Shown: in pieces, positions 26,171-35,141 of the stretch
Numbering within the stretch: position 1 is the first letter of the stretch
How the letters are laid out: each line of letters begins with the position of its first letter
Source of the DNA: Candidatus Poribacteria bacterium
Lineage (GTDB): Bacteria > Poribacteria > WGA-4E > WGA-3G
Direction of reading: 5' to 3'
DNA: 64,000 nt
Assembly (NCBI GenBank): GCA_022820835.1
Contig: JAJEET010000130.1
Span: forward strand, 62,001 to 126,000
Made by a program: the position numbers and the translations under genes
The notes under the pieces: model-generated
Databases searched by the model: none
Told to the model about the DNA's origin: nothing
Seen by the model: the letters and a program-made list of their open reading frames with translations, nothing else

Positions 26171-29062
26171 TCACTGTATTGCGGAAATGTGGAGTGGGCG
26201 GCTCGTCGAACGTCCCTCCGCATCCACACAAGTTAGCATGTGCGCCCCTTTTATAGGTGTGAACCAGTACGACTGCCTCGCATTTCCCTTGAAAATCAAC
26301 TCGCCGTCCAGAAACCAAAATAGCTGCTGTGTCCGATTAGAAGTTGAGGCGGACAGTTGTATTTTCTGGTTCTCTATAGGGATCCCATCTCGAATATAGT
26401 AGACGGTATCTTGTGCGGGAGATAGGATGACCGGCGCAGTGCCAGCGATTGGACCTGTACAGAGTGGATTATGTTCTGGAAGTACCGGCACAGCAAACCC
26501 GTTTTTTGCCAACCAAGTCGCCGCTTCGGCAGGCCACTCTTCAAATATTTTAAATTTCCTTGCGGTTCGGTGAAGTTCATTGGTGGTTTTCACGTTCATC
26601 TCCGTAGATCCGCTTTCCACTTCGTTCCAAGCTATATCTCTTTTCTTTTCAAAAACTGTAGTCCGTAATGTAATGGAGGACGGATTTAAGATAGGGGCTT
26701 GAAGTAACGCCTCACTTGATTTAACCGCAAGGTAATTTAAATTAGTTGTTGGAAGGTTCCGGCAGTGCGAGCAGAGGCTGTGCCCAGTCACCGTATCAAC
26801 ATAAATTCGTTTGTGAACCGTGCAGGTCTTAACAGACGAGATACCCGGAATATAGACATCACTTTTACGGGTCGGACAGTGCGGTGAAGGAAGGACACCG
26901 GTAAGTGCACAAACCTCTCGCGTCTTGAGTTGTTCAGGGGTTGTATACCAACGGTGTGTATCTTGCCCTGTGAGGGCAGTAAAGAGTGCGAACAGAATAG
27001 GTGTCGCTGCATCTGCACCACTGAGCATTGGCGCACCTTTGCCGTTGAAATTGCCCAGCCATACACCGATTGTTAATTTCGGTGAATACCCGATACACCA
27101 CGCATCCCGATGTCCGTAGGATGTTCCAGTTTTCCATGCGATCTTCGGTAGGTTCATAGCACTTTCAAACGCTTCTGGGTTTTTTACAGTATTCGCGGGG
27201 AGCTGCGATGCCGTGAGCATCTCCGTTATAATGAAACTTGTCTCTTCGCGGAGCAAGCGTTGTGCGAAATGGCTCTCGGCTCTCGGCTCTCGGCTCTCAG
27301 CAAGATCGTTTTTGGAAACCTTCGGCTTTCGGAAACTATCAGAAAAGACAGAGTTTGTTGAACCATAGTCCTCTATCTGATTGCTGACGGCTGATTGCTG
27401 ACCGCTGATGACTATCTGGTAAGGTGCGAATTCACCCATGTTTGCCAACCCTGCGTAAAGTGTTGTCAGTTCGAGCAGGTTCACCTCACACCCACCGAGG
27501 ACCATAGAGAGACCGTACTTTTTTGACGGGGCAAGTGTAGAGAGACCCGCCTGTTTGAGGAAAGCGTGCAGTGTAACGTCTTTCAAGCGTGCACTCAAGT
27601 TTACGGCAGGGACATTCAGAGAGGCCGCGAGTGCCTGACGCGCAGTGACATAGCCGTTGTATGTACCGTCATAATTGACCGGTTCATATCCAGCATAGTT
27701 AACAGGCACATCAAAGAGCAGTGTCTCCGGTGTGATCAAGCCTTGTTCGATTGCAAGTGCGTAGACGAAAGGTTTGAGCGTGGATCCCGGAGAACGCGGC
27801 GCGAGCGTTCCGTTTACCTGTCCTGATGCACGCTGATCGAAAAAATCGTGCGATCCTACCATTGCTAAGACGTGTCGAGTTTGCGTGTCCATAACGACAA
27901 TCGCACCTGTACTCGCAGTATGCGGCTGCGTCCCTCCGGTCCGGGCAACCGACGCGCTCAGATATTCGTTGAGGATCCGCTCTGCGGTTTTTTGAACCTT
28001 TGCGTCTATCGTCGTGTATATCCTGCCATCTGTTGTGACTTCTATATTCTGTCGGTTTCCCTTGACCAGCATACGTGAGAGATGCGGCGCGTTAAATGGA
28101 AGGGCATATCGTTTTGTCGGTAACGGTTCGCGCAATGCTTCACGCCACTGTTCTTCCGAAATCTGTCGCCGCATAAGGAGTCTGTTCAGTATCTTTTCTC
28201 GCGCACGACGCGCATTTTCTGGAAATCTATCCGGACGCAAGCGTTCCGGGGCATTTGGAATAGCCGCAAGGAGGGCGGCTTCACCGAGACTAATGGCGTG
28301 CTGCGGTTTATTAAAGTAAAGACGTGATGCCGCACCGGTTCCGACAATATTGCCACCATACGGGAGCATGTTAAAGTAAAAATTGAGAATCTCAGATTTA
28401 GAATATGCCAGTTCAAGCTGGATGGCTCGAAACATTTCAATCAGTTTATTTCGAACATTTCGTGCCTTCGGTTCCATCAGACGTGCAAGCTGCATCGTAA
28501 TCGTCGATCCACCTCGCACGACCTCCCCAGCTTTAATGTTGTCGTAAAGCGCAGTTACGATAGATACGGGGTTGATCCCCCAGTGGTAATAGAACCAACG
28601 ATCCTCTGCCGTTAACATGGCTTGGTGCAGCAACGGGGAAACACCAAAATAGCCATCAGCTTTCGGCTTTCGGCTTTCAGCCTGCTCTCTTGCGGCATTC
28701 AGATGTGTTGTGGATTCCACAGGAGAATTGAAAACCACAGAATCAGTACTGACTACTGATGGTTGTTTGCTGACTGCTAACTGCTGATGGCTAAATCGCC
28801 ACATACCGTCATCGGCTAAGAACGCACGGAGCCATTCTCCATTCCGATCTAAGACAACATAAGACGATGGCGGGTGAAGACGTGTTTTCGGCAGTGGAAA
28901 ACACCAGTTCGCCAACACAAAGAGTAGACAAATAAAGATCGGCAAAATAACTGGAATAGTTTTCAGTACGATTTTTCTACGAAAAATCTTTCGGTTATCA
29001 GTTATCAGTGACAAGAGTCCTCTTAACTGACAACTATTCTTCTGATGGTTATTCTTTCTCAT
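26171..29062 (-). CDS. pbpC: penicillin-binding protein 1C with repeat-derived insertions
   Basis: 963 residues; Escherichia coli PbpC has about 770. Order: membrane helix (about 36-55), glycosyltransferase domain (EDRWFYYHWGINPV, GGSTITMQLARL), transpeptidase domain (SPGSTLKPFVYA with the Ser nucleophile, SLN, WKTGTSYGHRDAW) and a C-terminal BiPBP_C-like domain. It polymerises and crosslinks peptidoglycan in the periplasm. The excess length is explained by four in-frame repeat blocks at about residues 8-34, 92-138, 549-598 and 772-841, all outside catalytic motifs. The start overlaps the alpha-2-macroglobulin stop (ATGA), the classic pairing of these genes. Confidence 0.94.
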   Translation of the reverse strand: MRKNNHQKNSCQLRGLLSLITDNRKIFRRKIVLKTIPVILPIFICLLFVLANWCFPLPKTRLHPPSSYVVLDRNGEWLRAFLADDGMWRFSHQQLAVSKQPSVVSTDSVVFNSPVESTTHLNAAREQAESRKPKADGYFGVSPLLHQAMLTAEDRWFYYHWGINPVSIVTALYDNIKAGEVVRGGSTITMQLARLMEPKARNVRNKLIEMFRAIQLELAYSKSEILNFYFNMLPYGGNIVGTGAASRLYFNKPQHAISLGEAALLAAIPNAPERLRPDRFPENARRAREKILNRLLMRRQISEEQWREALREPLPTKRYALPFNAPHLSRMLVKGNRQNIEVTTDGRIYTTIDAKVQKTAERILNEYLSASVARTGGTQPHTASTGAIVVMDTQTRHVLAMVGSHDFFDQRASGQVNGTLAPRSPGSTLKPFVYALAIEQGLITPETLLFDVPVNYAGYEPVNYDGTYNGYVTARQALAASLNVPAVNLSARLKDVTLHAFLKQAGLSTLAPSKKYGLSMVLGGCEVNLLELTTLYAGLANMGEFAPYQIVISGQQSAVSNQIEDYGSTNSVFSDSFRKPKVSKNDLAESREPRAESHFAQRLLREETSFIITEMLTASQLPANTVKNPEAFESAMNLPKIAWKTGTSYGHRDAWCIGYSPKLTIGVWLGNFNGKGAPMLSGADAATPILFALFTALTGQDTHRWYTTPEQLKTREVCALTGVLPSPHCPTRKSDVYIPGISSVKTCTVHKRIYVDTVTGHSLCSHCRNLPTTNLNYLAVKSSEALLQAPILNPSSITLRTTVFEKKRDIAWNEVESGSTEMNVKTTNELHRTARKFKIFEEWPAEAATWLAKNGFAVPVLPEHNPLCTGPIAGTAPVILSPAQDTVYYIRDGIPIENQKIQLSASTSNRTQQLFWFLDGELIFKGNARQSYWFTPIKGAHMLTCVDAEGRSTSRPLHISAIQ
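26542..26748. mobile_element. inverted pair of CGCAAGG leader elements inside pbpC (copies E and F)
   Basis: The ends are terminal inverted repeats: CAAATATTTTAAATTTCC at the left and the complement of CAACTAATTTAAATTACC at the right, both continuing into TTGCGGTT. Inside, each half has the CGCAAGG box (26558-26564 complement; 26726-26732) and the TGGARRRCGG box (26610-26619 complement; 26674-26683) separated by 45 and 42 bases. The 207 bases keep the pbpC frame and encode the linker between the transpeptidase and C-terminal domains. Confidence 0.7.
27271..27418. repeat. low-complexity repeat block inside pbpC
   Basis: Iterated GGCTCTC units (27271-27299) and iterated GCTGATTGCTGAC-type units (27380-27412) flank a stretch with TTCGGCTTTCGGAAA. 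In frame they encode a Ser/Glu/Arg-rich insert in the transpeptidase domain, between MGEFAPYQIV and QRLLREETSFI. Confidence 0.6.
28652..28790. repeat. low-complexity repeat block in the 5' part of pbpC
   Basis: TTTCGGC repeated (28660-28678) and GCTGACTGCTAACTGCTGATG (split here as GCTGACTGC and TAACTGCTGATG) resemble the other pbpC block. It encodes an insert before the glycosyltransferase domain. Confidence 0.55.
28959..29040. repeat. TTTTCAGTACG-family repeat, copy 2, at the pbpC N-terminus
   Basis: It is nearly identical to copy 1 at 18178: AGTTTTCAGTACGATTTTT, then AAAAATCTTTCGG and TTATCAGTTATCAGT. It is translated on the minus strand as the basic segment just before the membrane helix of PBP1C. 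Confidence 0.65.
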
Positions 29063-32000
29063 TGTTCTGCAACCACTTTGATAGCCATACTACCGGCTAC
29101 CGTTGATTTCGTCGGGTCATACATCGCTTCCGCCGCGATGGGTGGCAAGGTAAATTCGCCTTGTGTCACTGCCCTTAGCGCGTAATAGAACTTGCGTTCA
29201 CGTTGACGCGGGAACGTCCCGAAGAAGATAAGACGATCATCACGAATGTCGAGATAATCCGGCTTGAATCCTTGTGTTTTCAGCCATGGTATCCCTGCCC
29301 TGGATTCCAGACGTGGGTTCTCAATCTCGAAACCCGTTGGCAACATATCGACGACGACAACGTTTTCCAAGTTCGCCGTGAGTGCTTTAACACTGATCTC
29401 GGCAACGATTAAGTCGCCGTGTACGAACGTGCCAGTGAGTTCCTCACCATCTTTGTTGAAGTATCGGCGACGTACCTGGAGTTCGCGTTCATATTCTTCG
29501 ATATACGAATCGCGTTGGATGCCGAATGCACTCCAGTAATAGTAGCAAGTCCCATCGCCTTTGACAGAGATTTGTATACGCGCACCGTCCCACGCTTCAT
29601 CGGTGAAACGTACCTCACCGGCATCAAATTCAACAAAGTGCTCACCGTTGATTCTGATGGCACCGTTGTAATTCTGATCTGCCTGTTTTTGCATAATCTT
29701 GCCGAGCGCAAGGAACGCGAAAGCGTTATCTTGGGTTGTCCTCCAGCGGTTTCCATCGGATGCCGCTTCACTCAAGTTCTTGACGAGTGTCGGAATAGAT
29801 GGATGGTTTTCGTTAACTTCGGCAAGCACGTCCAACATAATCGCTTGTGCTCGGATAGGCGAATTGAACGTTCCACCTGTCTCCCGTTTTTCTGTATCTT
29901 TTCCGTTAAAATTTGGTGATACGGATACCGGTAGCATTGAAAGCGCAGTTTCGAGTTCACCACTCAGCGCGAAGGCACCTGCAAGTTGGAAGTAGCTATA
30001 GTCGCTGAGACCTCCTGCCCCCCTATTTTTCAAGTAGTGCATCGTGCCTCGGTCAGGTTGTCCCGCAGCGGATAAGACATAAGATGCATAAGTTGCGAGT
30101 GCGATCCTCGTCTTTACCTTTTTAGCATTGCCACTTTCCATATCAGGTGAAAATTTCGCTTGTGTTTTTAAGCCTTCTAACATCGCGTCATAAACCCGGT
30201 CTGCCACCTCATACCCAGCTTTCCGGGCTTCAACGAGGAAGTGGGTTGCATAGATACTGCTCCACGGATTCACATAAGTACCACCGGGCCAGTACGAGAA
30301 CTGATTATCTGATATCAGCATACTTTCAAGTTTCGTGATTCCCGATGTAATATAATAATCCACGGCATCTTCTGATGCAAGCAACGGTTCAACGGTACGT
30401 GCTAAGTCGCTGAAGTAAAGCAGCGGAAACACCTTGCTTGTTGTCTGCTCCAAGCACCCGTGTGGATAGCGGACAAGGTAACGCAGACTATCGGCAAACG
30501 CAATATTTGGAAATGGTGCCAGCGTCAAACTAAACTCGGATGAATCTGGTATTAGATTCGAGGGAAGGATAAAATCGACCGATTTACCCGCACGAACCGC
30601 ACCGTGTCCCGTTTTTGTCACTGGTGGAGCGACAGAACGCATCGGCAGTTTCAGCTCTATTTCTGTCGTTTCCGCATTACCTTGGGCAGATACATTGAAA
30701 TTCGCTTCCCCTATAGTGTCCTGAGCGCGAATGTCAAAAAAGACTTGTGCCTCCGCACCTGCTGCAACACTTTGGTTTATGGTGAGTTCCGCCGATGGTG
30801 TTTCTATGTTTTCAGGTCCTGGCGTTTTCACCGTACCGTTTTCTGGCTGTTCCCCCGGTATATTGATGTCGTTCGCGGATAGCAACTGCACATCACCTGC
30901 GGCTTGCAATTTTACGGTAAATTCGCCAGCCGCACCTGTACCGTTAAAGAGCGTAACGGGGACACGAATTTTATCACCACCTGCGAGGAATCGAGGGAAC
31001 GTCGGTGTTAAAACGATAGGTTCGCGCACAGTCACGTATGCTTCCGTAGCCCCATAAGCCGATCCGGCGAAGGCGACTGCCATCAAACGCAATCTCCCGT
31101 TGAACTGTGGAACCTTGAATTCAACACTCCCGCGTCCGTTTCCATCGGTTTTGACAAACCCTGACCAAAGGGATACCGGTTTTACGCGCCGAATCCCGCT
31201 CGTGTTAAGCCGTTTCCGTCCTGATTGTGAGAGTCCAACATCGCCACCTGTGCTTGAGTTGTCCGTAACATCAGCGATTTCAGGTAAAATCCCACCATAC
31301 AGATCAAAAGAGCGAGTTTTTAATCCGCGTTGTTGATAGAAAAATTCGTGTGGGTTAGGTGTTTGGAAATCGGTTAACGCGAGAATCCCTTCGTCTACCG
31401 CTGCTATGCAGACATCGTATTTTTGCCAAGATCGTCGCCCGCGAACTTGGAACGTAACGCTCACATCGCTGTTCGGTCGGACGACTGCTGCCTCAGCAGC
31501 ACTGACATCGATCTGCGATATTTGAGAAAGATCATCTCCAAGAAGTCGGATTTCTTCACTATTACCAGCGTCATTCGTCTGCTTAAGCGACATTTCGATG
31601 GAGAGTTGGCTTCGCGTTGCGTCGAGTTTCAACGGGATTACGCCGAACGCGCGGGCTGGCAGAAGAGACTTGCTATCTGCCGTATCCGTCGGAATGGCGC
31701 GAGTTAGGGTGCCTGAGAGATAAACGTTCGGTTTATAGGTGCTTCGGATCGGAATCGATACAGTCGCAGTGTTCTCCTTCATCACAATCGTACGATGACT
31801 GAGGACCTTCTCACGTTCAACGGTCAGTAAAAGCGTTCCCGCGAACGGTGCCTTGATGTTCAGTTTCGCTGTCTGCCCTGGACGATATGCCGGTTTGTCA
31901 AGCGTCATATCTAAACGTGTCGGATGCTCCATAGAGACCGGCATGTTTCGCCAACCACTGACATAAAAACCGATTTCTGCTGTCGCTGTTGATTCGGTGT

Positions 32001-34749
32001 CCTCAAGTTGAACACGGTATTTACCGTAATCCGAAGGCGTTAGCGTTAGCGTCTGTACATCCTCTCCTGAAGTGAGATCATAACTTTTCACCTCTGTCAT
32101 CTGTGCTTCAGAGACGTACTCGTAACGTCCTGCAGTGCTCTGCCGTAGTATCGTATTCCAATGCACTTTGTAGAGACTAAGTTTCAACGGTCTTCCAGGT
32201 GCAGCTACCATTGTATTGTCAACAGCTATGTAATCGAGACGGAGGGGTTGGTTAATTTTGACCTCTCCAGTGGTTGATCGACGAATCCCCACGTAATGTG
32301 AGTACGGGTGGATAACAACACGATGTGCCGCAGTGACGGCTCTGCCACCGATTTCACTGACGGTCGCTGTCAGAATACCGTTTAACAACGACGGTGCTTT
32401 CAGCGTTTCAGGAATTGTGAATTGGTAGTGTGCTTTGCCTTCGGCATCGGTTGTGGTTTCCCCTAATTCAATCCGTTGTCCCTCAAATTGTCTGGTATTT
32501 CCAAAGACGAAGGACTGCCAATTTGTAGCATCCGTGCCAGATAGTAAGACACCATTAGAACCTGTCAGTTCAACCGCCGTCAACTGAAGTGATGCCTGAA
32601 CCTGTCTCCCGACAGCTGGGGGTCCGAACAAATTGATGGCGTTCACTTCGAGGTTGAGTTCATCTCCGAGGTTGTAAGACGGTTTATCGGATGTTAGAGC
32701 GACTTTCATCCGGTCTGGCATAAACTCCTCAACCTGAAATTGTACGCTACCGACGACTCGGTCAGCAATTTTCATTTTAGCGATATAATTGCCTGTTAAT
32801 GCGTAATCAGGGATCGGAATCTTCACGTCGCAGTTCCCGCTTTCGTTTGTCTGCTGCCTGATTTCTTTAATGATCCTGCTATCTGGTGATAGGACTTCGA
32901 TGCGTGTCGGGAGTGGCTCTGGTGTCACTTGATTCGGGCCGCGCACGATACCGGCGAGTTGGACGGTTTCACCCGGTCGATAGACACCGCGACTCGTGTA
33001 GAGAAACGCTTCATAGCCTTTCTGTAAATACCCGGGGCCCGCGATGTTGAAGTCAGCAGTTGCAATTTCATGGCGGTCTAATTGAATAAAGGCGAGGTCG
33101 TCGCGTTTCGCAACGGTAATCATAAACGGTATAAAGTCTTTGGTTTTCTCTGTGAGATCGCCAAACTCGACAAAACCCGCCCAATTTGTTGTCCCATTAA
33201 GTAGCGTTTGATTATTGTCGCTGATGAGTTTGACCCGCGCCGTTGGCACCGGCTTGCCGGTCTCAAGGGATTTCACCCAAACGTATAGATTATCCCCCGC
33301 ACGTTTGGCACTGATCCCTAAATCTGTAATGAGTACCCATTGATGTGCGCTAGACCATCGACTCTCCGCATTTCGGGCAACAACCTTGAAGATACCGACA
33401 TGTTCGTCTGAGAGGTAATCCTCTAATGAGATCGGTGTCGTTACCTCTTCGTTCAATTGTGTCGGTATATCAAGTACTTCCGAATGGATAGGCTTACCTA
33501 AGTTCCGGCTCCAACGACTCCATCTGTCTAACTTGGAAACATAGATGAGGTTGTTGGCAAAAACTTTCTCAATTTCGAGTGCCACCCGTTTGACGTTAAT
33601 CGTTGCAAGACCCAGATTTAGATGTCCTTTCCGCGCCAGGAAGAAACCGTCGCCGAGAAGCCGGAGTTGGGGATCAATATCTGGTATTCTGAGTTTGGTC
33701 AGATAATCCTGTTTTAAGACAGCATCATTGCGGGCTGTTAAACCGTGTCGTATCTTTAGTGTATAGGTGGTACGCCGATTAAAATTACCGTGAATTTTGA
33801 TGTTCCGATAGTCGGAGGTCACCTGATAATCTACGGTTGGTGTCAGTTCTATATATGATCCGATTGTGTCCTTGAGGACAGGCGAACTAAATCTGACGGA
33901 TATATACGGTTGACCGTCGCTTTCCCGGACATCTGAGTATGTTACACCGAGCGTCCCCTGACCCCGGAGTATGACAGGTGTAACATGCCCTTTTTCGAGA
34001 CCGATTTCCCCGCCTGTGCATTTAAAATCTTTTTCAATCTTGATTTTTATTTTTTGATCGGCACTCCCGCGTTTTATGCGATTCGTCACAAATTCCACTG
34101 TCCGTGCCGTCGCTGCCTTGGTTTCAATTTGATAAGGGATTTCTGTTCCGTCAACGAGTTCAATGGATAGATGCGCCTTTAAATCAGCTGTCGTTACGGG
34201 GTAATTGAATGCTATTGTACCGAAACCTGTCGCATATTCACGTGTATTGTTGGTGTTGAATTCCAGGCGTGCTTGTTGAACCGCAAAGGGTTCGGTGGCG
34301 AATTTAAACTCTTTTTGACCGGTGAGTAGGAAAGTTTCGGACGGGTTAAGTTCTGATGTGAGTTCGACGGTGTATTGTGCAGCGGGTGCCAAAGGTGCGT
34401 CTAAAAAGAAACCTATTTTGTCGAGTGCGACCCAACGCGCGGTGCCCTGAACGGCAGGTGCAAATCGCAGGGCTTCTGATGGGACTTCTGTACCCACACG
34501 CGATTTATCGACAATGTCTTCCGAAAAAGTAATTGAGAAGTCTGTCCATTGTGGCACTTCACCTTGTGGCGCGAACGTGGTAACGCTGTATCGCGTTTTC
34601 GCGTGCATGTTGCTCCGCACAATGTAGAAGATACAAGCACCGAGAAGCAGTGCCATCAACACTATGACCCCGAATAGACTTTTGAGTAGCAAATTTCGGG
34701 AACTTTCATGTTCCGACGAAAGATTTTGAAAGAGTTTGGAAAACACCAT
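29059..34749 (-). CDS. bacterial alpha-2-macroglobulin (YfhM type)
   Basis: About 1896 residues from ATG 34749 (AGGGGG upstream); a TTG at 34806 in the same frame is less likely. After a membrane anchor (LFGVIVLMALLLGACIFYIV) come many macroglobulin Ig-like domains (SRGVYRPGETVQLAGIVRG, DKPAYRPGQTAKL), the bait/A2M region (SLWSGFVKTDGNGRGSVEFK) and the thioester motif YPHGCLEQTTSKVFP at about 30440-30460. It traps proteases in the periplasm by covalent capture. Its stop overlaps the pbpC start; the pair is thought to guard and repair the wall. A sigma-54-like site lies about 170 bases upstream. Confidence 0.93.
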   Translation of the reverse strand: MVFSKLFQNLSSEHESSRNLLLKSLFGVIVLMALLLGACIFYIVRSNMHAKTRYSVTTFAPQGEVPQWTDFSITFSEDIVDKSRVGTEVPSEALRFAPAVQGTARWVALDKIGFFLDAPLAPAAQYTVELTSELNPSETFLLTGQKEFKFATEPFAVQQARLEFNTNNTREYATGFGTIAFNYPVTTADLKAHLSIELVDGTEIPYQIETKAATARTVEFVTNRIKRGSADQKIKIKIEKDFKCTGGEIGLEKGHVTPVILRGQGTLGVTYSDVRESDGQPYISVRFSSPVLKDTIGSYIELTPTVDYQVTSDYRNIKIHGNFNRRTTYTLKIRHGLTARNDAVLKQDYLTKLRIPDIDPQLRLLGDGFFLARKGHLNLGLATINVKRVALEIEKVFANNLIYVSKLDRWSRWSRNLGKPIHSEVLDIPTQLNEEVTTPISLEDYLSDEHVGIFKVVARNAESRWSSAHQWVLITDLGISAKRAGDNLYVWVKSLETGKPVPTARVKLISDNNQTLLNGTTNWAGFVEFGDLTEKTKDFIPFMITVAKRDDLAFIQLDRHEIATADFNIAGPGYLQKGYEAFLYTSRGVYRPGETVQLAGIVRGPNQVTPEPLPTRIEVLSPDSRIIKEIRQQTNESGNCDVKIPIPDYALTGNYIAKMKIADRVVGSVQFQVEEFMPDRMKVALTSDKPSYNLGDELNLEVNAINLFGPPAVGRQVQASLQLTAVELTGSNGVLLSGTDATNWQSFVFGNTRQFEGQRIELGETTTDAEGKAHYQFTIPETLKAPSLLNGILTATVSEIGGRAVTAAHRVVIHPYSHYVGIRRSTTGEVKINQPLRLDYIAVDNTMVAAPGRPLKLSLYKVHWNTILRQSTAGRYEYVSEAQMTEVKSYDLTSGEDVQTLTLTPSDYGKYRVQLEDTESTATAEIGFYVSGWRNMPVSMEHPTRLDMTLDKPAYRPGQTAKLNIKAPFAGTLLLTVEREKVLSHRTIVMKENTATVSIPIRSTYKPNVYLSGTLTRAIPTDTADSKSLLPARAFGVIPLKLDATRSQLSIEMSLKQTNDAGNSEEIRLLGDDLSQISQIDVSAAEAAVVRPNSDVSVTFQVRGRRSWQKYDVCIAAVDEGILALTDFQTPNPHEFFYQQRGLKTRSFDLYGGILPEIADVTDNSSTGGDVGLSQSGRKRLNTSGIRRVKPVSLWSGFVKTDGNGRGSVEFKVPQFNGRLRLMAVAFAGSAYGATEAYVTVREPIVLTPTFPRFLAGGDKIRVPVTLFNGTGAAGEFTVKLQAAGDVQLLSANDINIPGEQPENGTVKTPGPENIETPSAELTINQSVAAGAEAQVFFDIRAQDTIGEANFNVSAQGNAETTEIELKLPMRSVAPPVTKTGHGAVRAGKSVDFILPSNLIPDSSEFSLTLAPFPNIAFADSLRYLVRYPHGCLEQTTSKVFPLLYFSDLARTVEPLLASEDAVDYYITSGITKLESMLISDNQFSYWPGGTYVNPWSSIYATHFLVEARKAGYEVADRVYDAMLEGLKTQAKFSPDMESGNAKKVKTRIALATYASYVLSAAGQPDRGTMHYLKNRGAGGLSDYSYFQLAGAFALSGELETALSMLPVSVSPNFNGKDTEKRETGGTFNSPIRAQAIMLDVLAEVNENHPSIPTLVKNLSEAASDGNRWRTTQDNAFAFLALGKIMQKQADQNYNGAIRINGEHFVEFDAGEVRFTDEAWDGARIQISVKGDGTCYYYWSAFGIQRDSYIEEYERELQVRRRYFNKDGEELTGTFVHGDLIVAEISVKALTANLENVVVVDMLPTGFEIENPRLESRAGIPWLKTQGFKPDYLDIRDDRLIFFGTFPRQRERKFYYALRAVTQGEFTLPPIAAEAMYDPTKSTVAGSMAIKVVAEQ

Positions 34750-34921
34750 GTGAAGTGCCCCCTGTACTTTGAAAAGTATTGTTTGTACCAGTCCTTTTGT
34801 TACCAAAGACTGTTGGTAGCAATTTTCCTATCTTTTGGGTACGATTTACAAATTTTGCCAATTTTAACGAGTGGAAAAGAATACAAATACCAAATAATTA
34901 AGCGAGTCCGGTATTTGATTA

Positions 34922-34938
34922 AGCAATTTTTGTGCCAA
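34922..34938 (-). promoter_or_regulatory. putative sigma-54 promoter of the A2M-pbpC operon
   Basis: On the minus strand TTGGCAC, five A residues, then TTGCT. The GG and GC dinucleotides are exactly ten bases apart, as sigma-54 requires, and only one consensus position differs. It is about 170 bases upstream of ATG 34749. The rest of the 391-base gap (34750-35141) holds the terminator below and nothing else I recognise. Confidence 0.55.
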
Positions 34939-35056
34939 CTTTTTTCGGATGTTGTACGAAACGTTTAAACAGTGTATATTCGCTTTAGATGGGATTTTAG
35001 GATCGGGTGAAAAAAGAAAAAAGGTGTCTTTAAGTGACGTTATGTGTAAATATAAA

Positions 35057-35092
35057 CACATAGGGACGGATATGGAGGTTCGTCCCTATGTG
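35057..35092 (-). terminator. terminator after the porin-cytochrome gene
   Basis: CACATAGGGACG and CGTCCCTATGTG form a perfect 12-base stem with a 12-base loop. On the minus strand it is followed by TTTATATTT. It also has the look of a dispersed GGGACG palindrome. Confidence 0.6.
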
Positions 35093-35141
35093 CAGTAAAC
35101 ATTTTTCGCGCTATTTTCAGGTGTTCTATCGGGCGCACCTA

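Noticed and set aside
34749..34806. TTG 34806 as the alpha-2-macroglobulin start
   Set aside because: The ATG at 34749 has AGGGGG at a good distance and leaves the membrane anchor intact; the TTG has no ribosome site.
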